64,000 nucleotides of DNA, from the NCBI GenBank assembly GCA_903929795.1, contig CAIYWC010000091.1, forward strand, positions 62,001 through 126,000. Reading direction: 5' to 3'. The notes beneath the pieces are model-generated. The model was not told the origin of the DNA. It did not search any database and worked only from the letters and a program-made list of their open reading frames with translations. This document shows positions 10,351 to 20,916 of this stretch, in pieces. Both the position numbers and the translations under genes were made by a program. The stretch is from an uncultured Myxococcales bacterium. GTDB lineage: Bacteria; Myxococcota_A; UBA9042. Each line of letters starts with the position of its first letter. Position 1 is the first letter of the stretch.

Positions 10351-11163
10351 TCAGGGGACGCAGACGCCGAGGTCCTTCGCCGCGGCGCCGCCGACGTTGA
10401 CCGGGTCGCACGGGACGCCGGGTTCGCAGAGCCATTGCGCGTCCAAGCCGGTGTCGTTGCAAAGGACGCGGCAGACGCCGCCGACGCACAACTGGCCGAT
10501 TTGACACTCGTTGAAATACACGCACGCGTCCCCGACGCTCTTGGCGCCGGCTACGCCGCACAGGTTGGCCTTGCCGTCGGGATAGCACTGCTCCAAAGGC
10601 GCGCAGCCGCTGGAGCCGAAGATGGCGCAGACCGGCGTGCACGCGCCGCAATCGCCCGGGCAGTCGGTGCAGGTCTCGTCGCTTTGGCACGTGCCGTCGC
10701 CGCAAACGGATGGGCAGTCACCGCAGTCCGCGGGGCAGACCTTGCAGTTCTCCTTGTCGGCCTTGGAACACTTGCCGTCGCCGCAGGCGGGCGAGACATC
10801 GGTGCCGGTGGCCGCGTCGGCGAGCGTGAGGGCGTCGGGCAGCGTGGTGGCGGTGTCACCGCCGGCGAGGTCGGTCAGCGTCGCGTCGCCGGGCAACGCG
10901 GCATCGCCGGTCGGCGCGTCGGGGAGCGTTTCAGCGTCAGTCAGGGTCGCATCGTCGGCCGCATCCAACGCTGCGTCTGCCACGGCATCGACTCCGGCGT
11001 CCGGATACCACGTCGCCTGGTCCTGACCCGGCATGACCTCAAAAATCGCCGACACTTCCGGACCGCCGTCGGATGGATCCGCCAAGGGCGTCAAACAACC
11101 GGAAAGCGCCAGCGCGAAAGCCAGAGGAAACCGACGAAAATGCAGCGTGGTAGCAAGGATCAC
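10351..11163 (-). CDS. Lipoprotein with Asp/Ala/Thr-rich linker and Cys-rich repeats, 270 aa
   Basis: Lipobox LSGC, linker VDAVADAALDAADDATLTDAE..., repeats CGDGKCSKADKENCKVCPADCGDC / CGDGTCQSDETCTDCPGDCGAC. Confidence 0.85.
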   Translation of the reverse strand: MILATTLHFRRFPLAFALALSGCLTPLADPSDGGPEVSAIFEVMPGQDQATWYPDAGVDAVADAALDAADDATLTDAETLPDAPTGDAALPGDATLTDLAGGDTATTLPDALTLADAATGTDVSPACGDGKCSKADKENCKVCPADCGDCPSVCGDGTCQSDETCTDCPGDCGACTPVCAIFGSSGCAPLEQCYPDGKANLCGVAGAKSVGDACVYFNECQIGQLCVGGVCRVLCNDTGLDAQWLCEPGVPCDPVNVGGAAAKDLGVCVP

Positions 11164-11188
11164 GACAGGGCCGTCTCTCGGGGCAAGC

Positions 11189-13690
11189 TCAGTTTTTCGG
11201 TGGTGGGGCGCCGGTCGACGAATTGTCGAACTTGATGATGTACTGGTCGCACGTCAGCGCCGCGCCGGGCTTGGTGTAGACCTTGACAAAATACACCGCC
11301 GAATTGTCCGAACAGACGTTCATGCCCGGCAGGCCATTGTTCGGCGGCGCACCGCAGGAGGTCAGCAACGGGTCGGTCGACGGATCAGCGTACGGCTTGT
11401 TCGGATCGCCGGTGGCAAAGCCGGTCGGCACACACGGCTTGAACTTGGTGTTCGGCGGCACACAGTTGCACTCGCCGCCCGCTTCGGGCACCGGCGAAGG
11501 CGAATACGAGCCAAAGCCGTTGGCTGTCGCCTTGTTCTTGGGGCCAAACGGCGTCGCACCGTAAAATGACGTCGACCAATCGTGGACAGTCTCCGCCGAG
11601 CAGACCTGGTCAGCCGCGCCGCAACTGCCGCGGTACGCATCAAAAACGAACAAATTACCGGGGTTGAGAGCGAACGCGATGTGCACAGCGTACTGGTCGC
11701 AGTTGCCGCCGGTACCCGTGTTGGTGTCGGGCGTGTCGGGCGCCTTGAACGTGTACCAGTCGCCGGATTCGCCCGGCAGGATCTGGCCGGCTTTCTGGAT
11801 GGTCGCGCTGCCGTCGGGCAGGATGCCGATGTCGATCGCGCTGCCGCAGAACGTGCCCATGTTGCCGTTATTGCTGAGCGATTGGCACTCGCAGCCGTCG
11901 CTCGGGTCGCCATTCACGTCGTAGTAGCCCTTGGCGCACGTGCCCACGCCGCACGCGCCGTTGATGCACTTGGAGCTGCCGCCGGCGATCGCGCCGCAGG
12001 TCGCGTCGGCCGCGCCGTCGTCGATCTTGCCGTTGCAGTCGTTGTCGATGCCGTCGCAGATCTCCTGCGCGCCGGGGTTGATCGCGCCGTTGGAGTCGTC
12101 GCAGTCGCCGGGTTGACCGGCGGTGTTGGTCTTGGATGCCGCGCACAAGCACTTGCCGGTGGTCGTCACGCCGTAGGTGTCGTTGTCTTGATCGACGTAG
12201 TAGAGCTGGCAGCCGATCGCGCCCTCTTCGTCGGTCTGGCCATTGCAGTTGTTGTCAACGCCGTCGCAGACTTCGTCGACGCCGGGGTGAATCTTGGCGC
12301 CGGTGCCGGGCGTGTCGTCGCAGTCGCCGCCCTGGAGGATCCACTCGCTGGTGGCCTTGGACTTGCACAAGCACGCGCCGTCATTGGGATTTCCCCAGCC
12401 GTCGCCGTCGAGATCGTGGTAGAAGAACGTGCAGCCCTTGGAGCCGGATTCGTCGGTCTGGCCGTTGCAGTTGTTGTCGATGTTGTCGCAGATCTCCACG
12501 CCGCCGGGGTGGATGCTGCTGTTGTAGTCGTTGCAATCGCCGCCATTGTTGCTGTAGCCCGCGCCGGGGTTGGTGCACAGGCAATTGGCTGTGCTGGGGG
12601 CGCCGGTGCCGTAGCCGTCGTTGTCGTTGTCCTGATACCAGTTGGTGCAGTTGACGGCGCCAGGCTCGTCGGTCAGGCCGTTGCAGTCGTTGTCAATGTT
12701 GTCGCCGCAGACCTCCGCGGTGGGCGCGGGCGCGAGACAGAGCGACAGGACCGTCTCGCCGGTCTGGGAGTTGTACGTGCATTGGCGCTGGGAGACGCAC
12801 TTGCCGGCGCTGCTGGTCTTGCTGCACTCGGTCGACTTGCCTTCCTGCGCCCAGGCGTCGTGACAGGTGCATTGGCCGCTGTCGGGCACGCACTGCTTGA
12901 CCGGCTTGCCGTTGACGATCAACAGCAATTCCTTGCAGCTGTAGCCCGCCTTGCACGTGTCATTGACCACGCCGTTCGGGTCCGTCACTTCCGTGCAGGC
13001 GGTCATGCAAAATGAGCCGTCGATGAAGCCCAGCGGGTTGCCATTGGCGTCCTTGGTGCCGTAGTCAAACGGCACGCAGTAGTTGCCGGTGGTGCCGTTG
13101 GATTGGCATTCGGCGTGCTGCGTACACGGCATGCACAGCGTCGGGTAGGCCGGCACGCAGATCCACGCCGCGTCCATGCCCCCGTCCGTTTGCTTGCACA
13201 GCCAGTCGGCGGGGCACGTGTCGGTGCAGGTTTTGGTGCAGACCTTGCCCTGGTCGCCGTCGACGCAATACCCGCTATCGCAGTCACCGTTGCTCGCGCA
13301 CGGGCAGTTGAAGCCGCCGGCGAGCGCGCACCCGCCGCTGGCGTCCGTGGTCGACGTCGCGTCACCTGGTCCGGTGACGTCGGTCGCGGCATCATTGGTC
13401 GTTTCCGGACCGGAACCGGTGTCCGACTTGCTGTCGGTCACCTTCACGTCAGCGTTTTGTTTGAGGCAATACGCGTGGATCGCGGCATCCGTGGAGCCGG
13501 AGCAGCTGTCGTCGGCACAGTCCGTCAAGCCATTGTTGTCGTTGTCGATCTTGTCGGAGCACAGTGCGAGCGTGTTTTCGGCCTGACCGGGCGTCGTCAC
13601 CGTCTGCGAAGAACAGGCCGCCGCGGCAACTGTGACCACCGCGATGAGGAGCGCGCAAGCGTGACGGGGTGTGCAAAGTCGTTGATTCAT
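11189..13690 (-). CDS. Lipoprotein with MopE-type metal-binding motifs
   Basis: Start at MNQRLCTPRHACALLIAVVTVAAAACSS; repeats EVCGDNIDNDCNGLTDEPG, EICDNIDNNCNGQTDESG, EVCDGVDNNCNGQTDEEG, EICDGIDNDCNGKIDDG. Confidence 0.88.
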   Translation of the reverse strand: MNQRLCTPRHACALLIAVVTVAAAACSSQTVTTPGQAENTLALCSDKIDNDNNGLTDCADDSCSGSTDAAIHAYCLKQNADVKVTDSKSDTGSGPETTNDAATDVTGPGDATSTTDASGGCALAGGFNCPCASNGDCDSGYCVDGDQGKVCTKTCTDTCPADWLCKQTDGGMDAAWICVPAYPTLCMPCTQHAECQSNGTTGNYCVPFDYGTKDANGNPLGFIDGSFCMTACTEVTDPNGVVNDTCKAGYSCKELLLIVNGKPVKQCVPDSGQCTCHDAWAQEGKSTECSKTSSAGKCVSQRQCTYNSQTGETVLSLCLAPAPTAEVCGDNIDNDCNGLTDEPGAVNCTNWYQDNDNDGYGTGAPSTANCLCTNPGAGYSNNGGDCNDYNSSIHPGGVEICDNIDNNCNGQTDESGSKGCTFFYHDLDGDGWGNPNDGACLCKSKATSEWILQGGDCDDTPGTGAKIHPGVDEVCDGVDNNCNGQTDEEGAIGCQLYYVDQDNDTYGVTTTGKCLCAASKTNTAGQPGDCDDSNGAINPGAQEICDGIDNDCNGKIDDGAADATCGAIAGGSSKCINGACGVGTCAKGYYDVNGDPSDGCECQSLSNNGNMGTFCGSAIDIGILPDGSATIQKAGQILPGESGDWYTFKAPDTPDTNTGTGGNCDQYAVHIAFALNPGNLFVFDAYRGSCGAADQVCSAETVHDWSTSFYGATPFGPKNKATANGFGSYSPSPVPEAGGECNCVPPNTKFKPCVPTGFATGDPNKPYADPSTDPLLTSCGAPPNNGLPGMNVCSDNSAVYFVKVYTKPGAALTCDQYIIKFDNSSTGAPPPKN

Positions 13691-13846
13691 CGCGTCCCGC
13701 TCCCGTTCATCTGCATTCCTGACCTGCATCAGCCCCATCCGGCGTCCGTTTTTGCACGCCAAACGACGCCCTCGCTCTATCGTGCAAGCTACCACATTCT
13801 GCGCCGCTCGCGAATTGTTGTCCGCGAACCGCCGGCCCGCCAACCG

Positions 13847-16800
13847 TCAGTTGATCTGCGCGTCGATGGCCGTGAAACCACCCGCCCGCACCAAATCCTT
13901 CAGCGTCAGCGTCAACTTCATCCCCGTGCCCACGCCGGGAATCAGACTGCTCAAGTCAATCGCCGGCAGCGGCACCACGATGTTGCTCAGCCCGGGGATG
14001 CCGTTGGCCAACTGCGCATCGATCTGCGCCTTCAGCACGGACTCAAACGCATCCTTGGCTGAGGCGAAATCTGCCGTGATATCAATGATCTCCATCATCA
14101 GATTGAGCTTGCTGGCGTCGATCTTCAGCGACAATTCCTGCACACCCGTCGTGGGGTCCGCCGCCATCGCGATCGACGCCGGCAGATCCGCGCTGGCGAA
14201 GATGCCGATCGACAGCGGCGAGTCGCCCAGCTTGAGGTTGGCCTTCAAGTAAACGTCGCCGGCCTGCACGCGCAGGTCCATGGGCGTCGGCTGGGCACAG
14301 GACTCGAGGATCGGCGCGAGGAACAGGTCCACATCAAACGTCGCGGTCGACAGGTCGAAACCGCCGATGCTTGCGCCAGCGCCGGATAGTCCCAACTGCG
14401 CCGCGGTGATGCCATCCAGCTTGAGCGAACCGCCGTACCACAGCGCCTGCAGCGCCTGGTTGATGATGTCGTCGTGCAGCGCGACCTGCATCCGCTGGTT
14501 CACGTCGAGGATGAACTCGTCCTTGGCCTGACCCGGGCAGCCCACTTGCCGGCCGATCGCGCCGAGGTTCACGTGCGCCGTGCCCTTGGGCGCGGACAGC
14601 TCCGCGTCGAGCTTGACCAGCAGGCCTTGCGGCGAAAATGTCAAGGTTGTCAGCCAGCTGGCCAGCGTCAGCGTCGTCGTCGGCCCGCCTGGCATCAGGG
14701 CCGGGATGGGCACCGCCTGGTTGATGGCGAACGTGTTGAGAATGCCCATCAGCAGCGGCGGAATCTGCGAATTCAGCAGCGTGTCCATCGTGGTTTCGAG
14801 CGTGCTGATGTAGCTGCCGATAATCGCGTTGGTGATGAAGTCCAACAGGCCCAGCAGGCCGTTCAAGTGCAAATTGAAGTTCTTGAGCCAGACGTTTGTG
14901 GAGATGACCTTCACCGTCGGTCCACCCGTCGGCGTCACGGACACGCCGAGCTGCGTTTCCACCTCGATCTGCGACATCGTGATGTTGCCCGAGACGCTGA
15001 GGGTCACGCTGATGGGCCCGATGGACTGGGTCGTCTTGACGGCGATGTCAGCGTAGAAGTTATTGATCCAAATGTGCATTTTGATGCCGCCTGCGACCGG
15101 CTCCAGCGTCACCGTGGGCTTCTGGATGGACACGTTGGTGATCTTGATCTCGACGCCGCCCTGGTTCAGATTGGGTGGCAACAGCGCGTTCAGGTCCATC
15201 GAACCGAGGACGATCTCGATGATTGTCGCGAGATCGTTGGGATCGTTGTGATCGTGCACGCCGTCGTCGATGAAGTCCTTGCCCAGGAAGATCTGGATGC
15301 CATCCTTCACCGGCGCGTCTTTCGGATGCGCGCCGTCGGTCGGATAGTACTGACCGGAATAATAGTAGCCGCGCGTCGCCGTCGTCGTTTGACCGCCGAG
15401 ATCGGTCGCCACGACTTCCGCGGTGTTCAGGCCATGGCGGGCGGGCACCTGGGACGCCCAGGACGAGAGCCCCGAGTTGGGGTCAATCGACCCCAGCACC
15501 GGCTGTTTCTGTGCCGTGGGATCGAAATTCGGCGTCAGCACCAGCCCGGCTACGCCCGACGTGCCGTCCGCCGCCGTCCCCGTCACTTGCACCGACGGCT
15601 TGCCGGTGATCGTGTCACCCCAGTTCGGGTAGTCAATCGACAGCAGCGGCGGCGTGCCGTCCACGACAATCTGCACATCCTTGCTGATGTCCGGCGCCTG
15701 GTCGACCTGCAGATGCACGGTGTACTTCGCGTCCACGTTGAACTGCACGGTCTGCGGGTCCTTGACCACAAAGCCGGTCGCCGGATCTGTCACCGCCAGC
15801 GTCACCGTCGCCGACGGAATCACGTTGCCATACGCGTCCTTGACCACGCTGAGGAACTGCACCTTGTCTGAATCTGCGTAGACCTGCTTGGCCGGCACCG
15901 TCTGCACCTGCAGCAGCGCGGGGGGGCCTGGATCGACAAGCAGCGAGGCCGGATGCAGCTGGTAGTTGTTCCAATCGCCCGTCTCCGGCACGCATGCGAC
16001 CTTGTGCGCGCCCGCCTTGGTCGACGTCACGTACAGTCCAGTGAGCTTGATGTCCGGATCGCCAGAAAAGTCGATCGAGAACGGAAAATTGACAATCGGG
16101 TTGCCATACGCGTCGTTCGCCACGCACGTCACCTCGCTCGCACCGCCCGCGCCCACTTCCGGCGGGTCGAGGATGGCGAACAGGTGGACCGGCACGTCGG
16201 CGTGGACATGCAGCGGCGCCGGTGTCTGATCCTGCTGACCGTCGACGATACAGGCGATTTGGTAGTCGCCCGCTTTCTTCAATTGCGTAATAAAAGCAGG
16301 AGGCTGCGGCGCATCGGTCGGCATCACTTTGACCGAGAAGCCGTCGACGACCTCATTGCCGTACATGTCCTGACCCGTGCATGTCACCGCCACCGGCGTA
16401 TTGGCCAGCACGTCGGTCGGCGCCGGCGTCCCGGGCGCGCTGCCTGCAGGCGGCAGCAGCTGCGTGTCCAGTGACACCGCCAAGCCCGCGACAACGTTGA
16501 GATCCGCGGGCGTCAGGTCGACCAGATTGTACTTGGGCAGCGCACACGCCACTTGGTACGTCCCCACCTTGGCGAGCGTGACGTGCACGTCCTGGATGGC
16601 CACCGGTAGCCCCGGGCCGCCCGTAATCGTGACCGTTGCCGCCGACGGCAGCGCCACTTCGTCGCCGTAGCCCTGGTTGATGTCGTCCGCGACGACTGGC
16701 TTGAAAGTCCGGCATTTCACGGCAAAAACGATGCCCGCTCGGGCTTCGCCGATCACCTCGGTCTCCAGCTTCAGCGTGGTCGGGTCGATCACCTGGTTGC

Positions 16801-16942
16801 CGGTGCCGGTACCATCGCCCGCGCCCGTGCCGGCTGAATCGGACGATGGACTGCTACACGCGGCGACAGCCAACACGGCGGTGAAGGAAAGCCACGCATT
16901 GAGGGTCGAAAACGACCGGAATCGGCCAGAGCGTCCGGACAT
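13847..16942 (-). CDS. Large lipoprotein with N-terminal Ig-like repeats and a hydrophobic amphipathic C-terminal half
   Basis: Start chosen at MSGRSGRFRSFSTLNAWLSFTAVLAVAACSS; repeated VTCxxxDxYGNxxxxxxFS blocks, then BPI-like segment LNGLLGLLDFITNAIIGSYISTLETTMDTLLNSQIPPLLMGILN. Confidence 0.82.
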   Translation of the reverse strand: MSGRSGRFRSFSTLNAWLSFTAVLAVAACSSPSSDSAGTGAGDGTGTGNQVIDPTTLKLETEVIGEARAGIVFAVKCRTFKPVVADDINQGYGDEVALPSAATVTITGGPGLPVAIQDVHVTLAKVGTYQVACALPKYNLVDLTPADLNVVAGLAVSLDTQLLPPAGSAPGTPAPTDVLANTPVAVTCTGQDMYGNEVVDGFSVKVMPTDAPQPPAFITQLKKAGDYQIACIVDGQQDQTPAPLHVHADVPVHLFAILDPPEVGAGGASEVTCVANDAYGNPIVNFPFSIDFSGDPDIKLTGLYVTSTKAGAHKVACVPETGDWNNYQLHPASLLVDPGPPALLQVQTVPAKQVYADSDKVQFLSVVKDAYGNVIPSATVTLAVTDPATGFVVKDPQTVQFNVDAKYTVHLQVDQAPDISKDVQIVVDGTPPLLSIDYPNWGDTITGKPSVQVTGTAADGTSGVAGLVLTPNFDPTAQKQPVLGSIDPNSGLSSWASQVPARHGLNTAEVVATDLGGQTTTATRGYYYSGQYYPTDGAHPKDAPVKDGIQIFLGKDFIDDGVHDHNDPNDLATIIEIVLGSMDLNALLPPNLNQGGVEIKITNVSIQKPTVTLEPVAGGIKMHIWINNFYADIAVKTTQSIGPISVTLSVSGNITMSQIEVETQLGVSVTPTGGPTVKVISTNVWLKNFNLHLNGLLGLLDFITNAIIGSYISTLETTMDTLLNSQIPPLLMGILNTFAINQAVPIPALMPGGPTTTLTLASWLTTLTFSPQGLLVKLDAELSAPKGTAHVNLGAIGRQVGCPGQAKDEFILDVNQRMQVALHDDIINQALQALWYGGSLKLDGITAAQLGLSGAGASIGGFDLSTATFDVDLFLAPILESCAQPTPMDLRVQAGDVYLKANLKLGDSPLSIGIFASADLPASIAMAADPTTGVQELSLKIDASKLNLMMEIIDITADFASAKDAFESVLKAQIDAQLANGIPGLSNIVVPLPAIDLSSLIPGVGTGMKLTLTLKDLVRAGGFTAIDAQIN

Positions 16943-17129
16943 CGTGAGCCTCGCGTGCCACTGGGGAAAATCGTCCGCGGACGTTGGTCTGCGCTGCTCG
17001 TGCCCCGTCGCACCCGTAACGGCTTGCGCGCGCAATCCCCCGTGTGCAGGTTACCGCCCGGCGCGAAGCAACGCAATGGCTAGTTTTTTACCTCAATTTT
17101 CAAGGGGATGGCGCGAAAAAATTCTGCCG

Positions 17130-18314
17130 CTACTTGCCGTAGACCTTGGGCGTGCCATTGAGCGCACGCGCCCGGCTGAAGTGTTCGGTGCCGTCGGCGA
17201 CGTCCGCCTCAAAAAGCGCGGCGCGCGCGTTCAGATCCGCCAAATCTGACGCCAAATCGATCGGTTTGAGCGAGACCGTCGCGCCCGTGGCCGCCTCCAT
17301 GACAAACGGGTGCAGCGACAGCCGCCCGTAGCGATCCGGCTTGACCGCGGTGAACACCAGGTAGGTCGTCCCCGTCTGCTTGGCCAGCTTGCCCGCCGGG
17401 ATGCGGCACTTGTCCGAGCCAAACGCGCCCGCTTTCGCACAGTCTTCCATCGCGTCGACGCCCAGCTCGACTTCCTTGCGCGGCGCCTTCTCCTTTTTGA
17501 CCTCGACTGGCTTGGCCGTCACGGTGACGTCCTTGCTCTTGATCCGCACGACCGTCGCCCACGGCTGCCAGCTCAGGCCGCGCACCTGCACGTAGTGCGT
17601 CCCCGGCGGCAGCGGCCCGGACTTGGCCGGCAGCGCGCCCATCTTCACGCCGTCGACGAACACATCCGCGCCGTCGCCCGCGCCTTCCACCGCGATCGCG
17701 AACCGCTTGCCGTTCTCCAGCCGGTCGTGCACGCCGTCAAATGCGTCCAGCAGCTCCTTTTCCTGCTTGCGGCGATCGATGACGAGCGTCGGCTGCAGCG
17801 TCACGCCGGCCTCGAACAGCCGCGTCGACTCAGCCAGACCTGAACCCGCGGCATACGCAGCCAGACCCGCGCGCGCGTACGCGTCCGCGAGCTTGGAAAA
17901 GTCGACCAACTCCGCCGACGCGCGCTCGTACGCGGCGATCGCCTCGCGAAATTTTGCCAGTGCTTCCTTGGTCTTGCCGTCCGCCGCCAGATCCGTGCCT
18001 TCTTGGCGCCACAGATCCGCCTCGTCGATGTGCCGCGATTGCGGCGACGCTTTCACGGGCGCCAGCTTGTCCTTGGGCGTCGCCGGTTTTTCCGCGCGGT
18101 CCTTGTCCGTCAGCAGTTCGACCCGGCTCGACGCCGCCAGCCCATCGCTCAGCGACTTCTGAATGCGCTTTTCGTAGATCGCCCGCACCTCGCCCACGTA
18201 GATCGCTGGCACCAGGATCAGCTTGGGCTTGTCGCCTTCGTGCGCTTCCGCGGCGTGGGCCAGCGTCGGCCAGAGGAGTAAGCATGCGAGCAAAAGACTT
18301 AATCGGATTACCAT
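17130..18314 (-). CDS. Secreted PEGA-domain-like protein
   Basis: MVIRLSLLLACLLLWPTLAHAAEAHEG signal peptide; GADVFVDGVKMGALPAKSGPLPPGTHYVQVRGLSWQPWATVVRI. Confidence 0.8.
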   Translation of the reverse strand: MVIRLSLLLACLLLWPTLAHAAEAHEGDKPKLILVPAIYVGEVRAIYEKRIQKSLSDGLAASSRVELLTDKDRAEKPATPKDKLAPVKASPQSRHIDEADLWRQEGTDLAADGKTKEALAKFREAIAAYERASAELVDFSKLADAYARAGLAAYAAGSGLAESTRLFEAGVTLQPTLVIDRRKQEKELLDAFDGVHDRLENGKRFAIAVEGAGDGADVFVDGVKMGALPAKSGPLPPGTHYVQVRGLSWQPWATVVRIKSKDVTVTAKPVEVKKEKAPRKEVELGVDAMEDCAKAGAFGSDKCRIPAGKLAKQTGTTYLVFTAVKPDRYGRLSLHPFVMEAATGATVSLKPIDLASDLADLNARAALFEADVADGTEHFSRARALNGTPKVYGK

Positions 18315-18429
18315 TTTTGCCTCGTTGGGGGATTGCGGCCCGGCGTGCGCCTGGCGTGAAGCGTGCCGGACGTTAGCCAGATCGCGCGCGGTGTGCAAAC
18401 GCTTCAGCATATCCGCTCACAGTTCGGCC

Positions 18430-19173
18430 TCACCAGCGCGCGCTACGGCCGCCGTCGACGTGGTGGAACGCGCCGGTCACAAAGCGGCTGCACTGCGCCA
18501 AATACACCGCCGTTTGCGCAATTGCGTCAGCGCCGGCCGCCGGGTCCGCCGCAACCACGTGACCTTGCGGCACCACGGCCAGCAGTCGCTGCCAGCTCGT
18601 CGGTGGCAGATCGTCTGGCCGCAGCACCGCGCCGGGCACAATCGCGTTGACGGTCACATCCGGCGCCAGCTCCGCCGCCAAACCGCGCACCGCGGCGTGC
18701 AGTGCAGCCTTGGCCATCGAGTGCGCCAGATAGCCGTGAAACGGCGTCTGTCCGGCCAGGTCGCCCAGCACCACGATCCGGCCATCGCCCGACGCGACGA
18801 GCCAGGGCCGCGCGGCCAGCGCCAGCGCCACGGGCGCGCGGGCGTTCTGGGCAAACGCCAGGTCCAGCTGCGCGGCATTCAGCGCGTCGATCGGCGTCGG
18901 GTCATAGCTCGCGGCAGCCAGTACCAGCAGCGACAGGCCGCCCAAGTGCCCAGCGGCGTCGGCGAGCAGCGTCGGCAACGCCGCGGAATCCGTCAGCTCT
19001 GCCGGCAACGCGACCGCGCGACGACCCAGCGCCCGCGCCGCTGCAACGACGTCTTGCGCGGCCTGCGGGTCGTGGCGGTAGTGAATCGCGACGTCAAAGC
19101 CCGCCTGAGCCAAGGCCAGCGCGATCGCCTTGCCCAGCCGCTTGTGCCCGCCTGTGATCAGCGCCTTCTTCAC
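18430..19173 (-). CDS. Short-chain dehydrogenase/reductase (pteridine reductase-like)
   Basis: GTG start; KKALITGGHKRLGKAIALALAQAGFDVAIHYR, YLAHSMAKAAL, NAIVPGAVLRP; overlaps upstream hydrolase gene by 4 bp. Confidence 0.88.
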   Translation of the reverse strand: MKKALITGGHKRLGKAIALALAQAGFDVAIHYRHDPQAAQDVVAAARALGRRAVALPAELTDSAALPTLLADAAGHLGGLSLLVLAAASYDPTPIDALNAAQLDLAFAQNARAPVALALAARPWLVASGDGRIVVLGDLAGQTPFHGYLAHSMAKAALHAAVRGLAAELAPDVTVNAIVPGAVLRPDDLPPTSWQRLLAVVPQGHVVAADPAAGADAIAQTAVYLAQCSRFVTGAFHHVDGGRSARW

Positions 19174-20027
19174 CGGGTCTCCTGCAAAAAAGCCAGCACT
19201 TCTGCGGTGAAACGCTCCGGCTCTTCTTCTTGCGGACAGTGGCCGCTGGCAGCGTACACGGACAGGCGGGTCTGCGGCACGCGGCGCATCACGTGGCGCA
19301 CGATCCGACGCGGAATCAGCCGGTCGTGCCGCCCCCAAATCAGCAGCACCGGCGCCCTGATGAGCGGCAGCAGCGGCTCCAACTCCTGCAAATCATTGCG
19401 AAAATACCTGGCGATTCGCAGCGTGACCGCGACCGCGCCTGGCGAGCGGAGCGGCGCGAGAAAATGCGCCATGTAGTGATCGTCGATCGGCAGGTGCTTG
19501 TAGGCGCCGTGGCGCAGGCCCAGCTGCAGCAAGCGGTCAAAGCCCGGCAGCGTCCACAGCGGCGCCATCGCCTCGTGCTGCAGCTCCGCCAGCAGCGCGG
19601 CCGGGAACATGCCGTGCGCCGCGGGTCCGACCAGCACCAGGCGATCGACGCGCTGCGGGTGCTCCGCCGCCAGCCGCATCGCCAGCGCGCCACCCAGCGA
19701 ATTGCCGCAGAGATGCGCGGTGGGCAGCGCAAGCTTGTCCAGCAATTCCAGCAGGCGCGCCACCTGCGCCGGGTAGCGATAGTCGACATCCAGCGGCTTG
19801 TCCGACCAGCCAAGACCTGGCAAACACAAGGCAATCACGTCAAAATGCTCCGACAGCTGCGGCAGCACGAACCGCCAAGCCCACGACGACTGGGCGAAGC
19901 CGTGGACGAGCAGCAGCGGCGGGCCGGCCTGCGGGCGCGGGCGCACGAAGTGGATGCGTGCGCCGCCAAACGCGTCGAGCGCCAGCCAGCGTCCATCCGG
20001 ATGCCACGACTGCGCGGTGTCCATCAT
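19170..20027 (-). CDS. Alpha/beta hydrolase
   Basis: LLLVHGFAQSSWAW, HLCGNSLGGALAMRLA (nucleophile elbow), VLLIWGRHDRLIP, SGHCPQEEEPERF. Confidence 0.9.
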   Translation of the reverse strand: MMDTAQSWHPDGRWLALDAFGGARIHFVRPRPQAGPPLLLVHGFAQSSWAWRFVLPQLSEHFDVIALCLPGLGWSDKPLDVDYRYPAQVARLLELLDKLALPTAHLCGNSLGGALAMRLAAEHPQRVDRLVLVGPAAHGMFPAALLAELQHEAMAPLWTLPGFDRLLQLGLRHGAYKHLPIDDHYMAHFLAPLRSPGAVAVTLRIARYFRNDLQELEPLLPLIRAPVLLIWGRHDRLIPRRIVRHVMRRVPQTRLSVYAASGHCPQEEEPERFTAEVLAFLQETR

Positions 20028-20749
20028 GGCGCGGTCGCGGAGTTGATACCGGGCAGCGTGATGCCAAAAGTGCCGTCGACGTCGACGGTGCTGACGGCGC
20101 TCTTGCACGCTGGCCCGCTGACCGCGGGGAGACAGTCGTCGTCGCCGCCGGCTTGCGACAAGTACTGCTGCAGGTGGCCAGAGAAATGCCCGGCGAACAG
20201 ATGGCCCTGCGTCGCGGTCCAGGTCGTGACATTGATGTCGCCCGTCAAGCCCGGGCACGTCGAGCGGTAGCGGTTCGTGCCGTAGGTCACCTCGAAATAC
20301 GGCGGCTTGCAGCTGAACGGGTAGTCCGCCACTTGGGGCACGAATGGCACAAAACCGGGCGCATTCACGAGGTTACCGAACACGAGGTTGAAATCCACCA
20401 GATCCTTGTACGGCCCCAGCTGCCAGGTGTCGTGCAACGCCAGGGAGACCGCGGGCGGCTGCATGTGCGAGTCGCCAAACACGACCGTGTCCGACGTGCC
20501 GGTCAGGTCGCGTTCGAGCGTGAAACTGCGGCCGTCGTATTTCTGGCCGTGGAAGCTGAATTGGATGCAGTAACCTTGGGTCCAGCTTGTGCCGCAGGCG
20601 ATGCCGGCGCCGATGTCGCCCGTACCGGAGACGTCCTCCGGCGCGATCGCGGTATCGGCTGCGGTGGCGGCGTCGGCGGTGTCAGCGACGGTGGCCTTGG
20701 CGCCGCAGCCGCAGATCGCCAAGCACAGAATCGCGAAAATACAGCGCAT
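20024..20749 (-). CDS. Lipoprotein, hypothetical, 241 aa
   Basis: [34 protein letters not shown] lipobox and Asp/Ala/Thr-rich linker; start overlaps in divergent intergenic region. Confidence 0.8.
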   Translation of the reverse strand: MRCIFAILCLAICGCGAKATVADTADAATAADTAIAPEDVSGTGDIGAGIACGTSWTQGYCIQFSFHGQKYDGRSFTLERDLTGTSDTVVFGDSHMQPPAVSLALHDTWQLGPYKDLVDFNLVFGNLVNAPGFVPFVPQVADYPFSCKPPYFEVTYGTNRYRSTCPGLTGDINVTTWTATQGHLFAGHFSGHLQQYLSQAGGDDDCLPAVSGPACKSAVSTVDVDGTFGITLPGINSATAP

Positions 20750-20916
20750 TGCACCTCCTGCTCGGCCTGCCGCGGGCCCATGGCGGCCGTGATCTTGGCC
20801 GCATGTCCGCGCACACGCAAGCGCCTGCCCGCACGCGCCGCCGCTGGCCCGCGGCTTGTGCCCGCGCGCGGAAGACTGCAAACTGCCGAGGTTTGCGGTT
20901 CCGTGAGGCGCGCTTG

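Noticed and set aside
11582-13015. 477-aa plus-strand ORF rich in VAVVVDAVAD
   Set aside because: Mirror of the MopE repeats on the opposite strand; the repeats are an antisense translation artefact.
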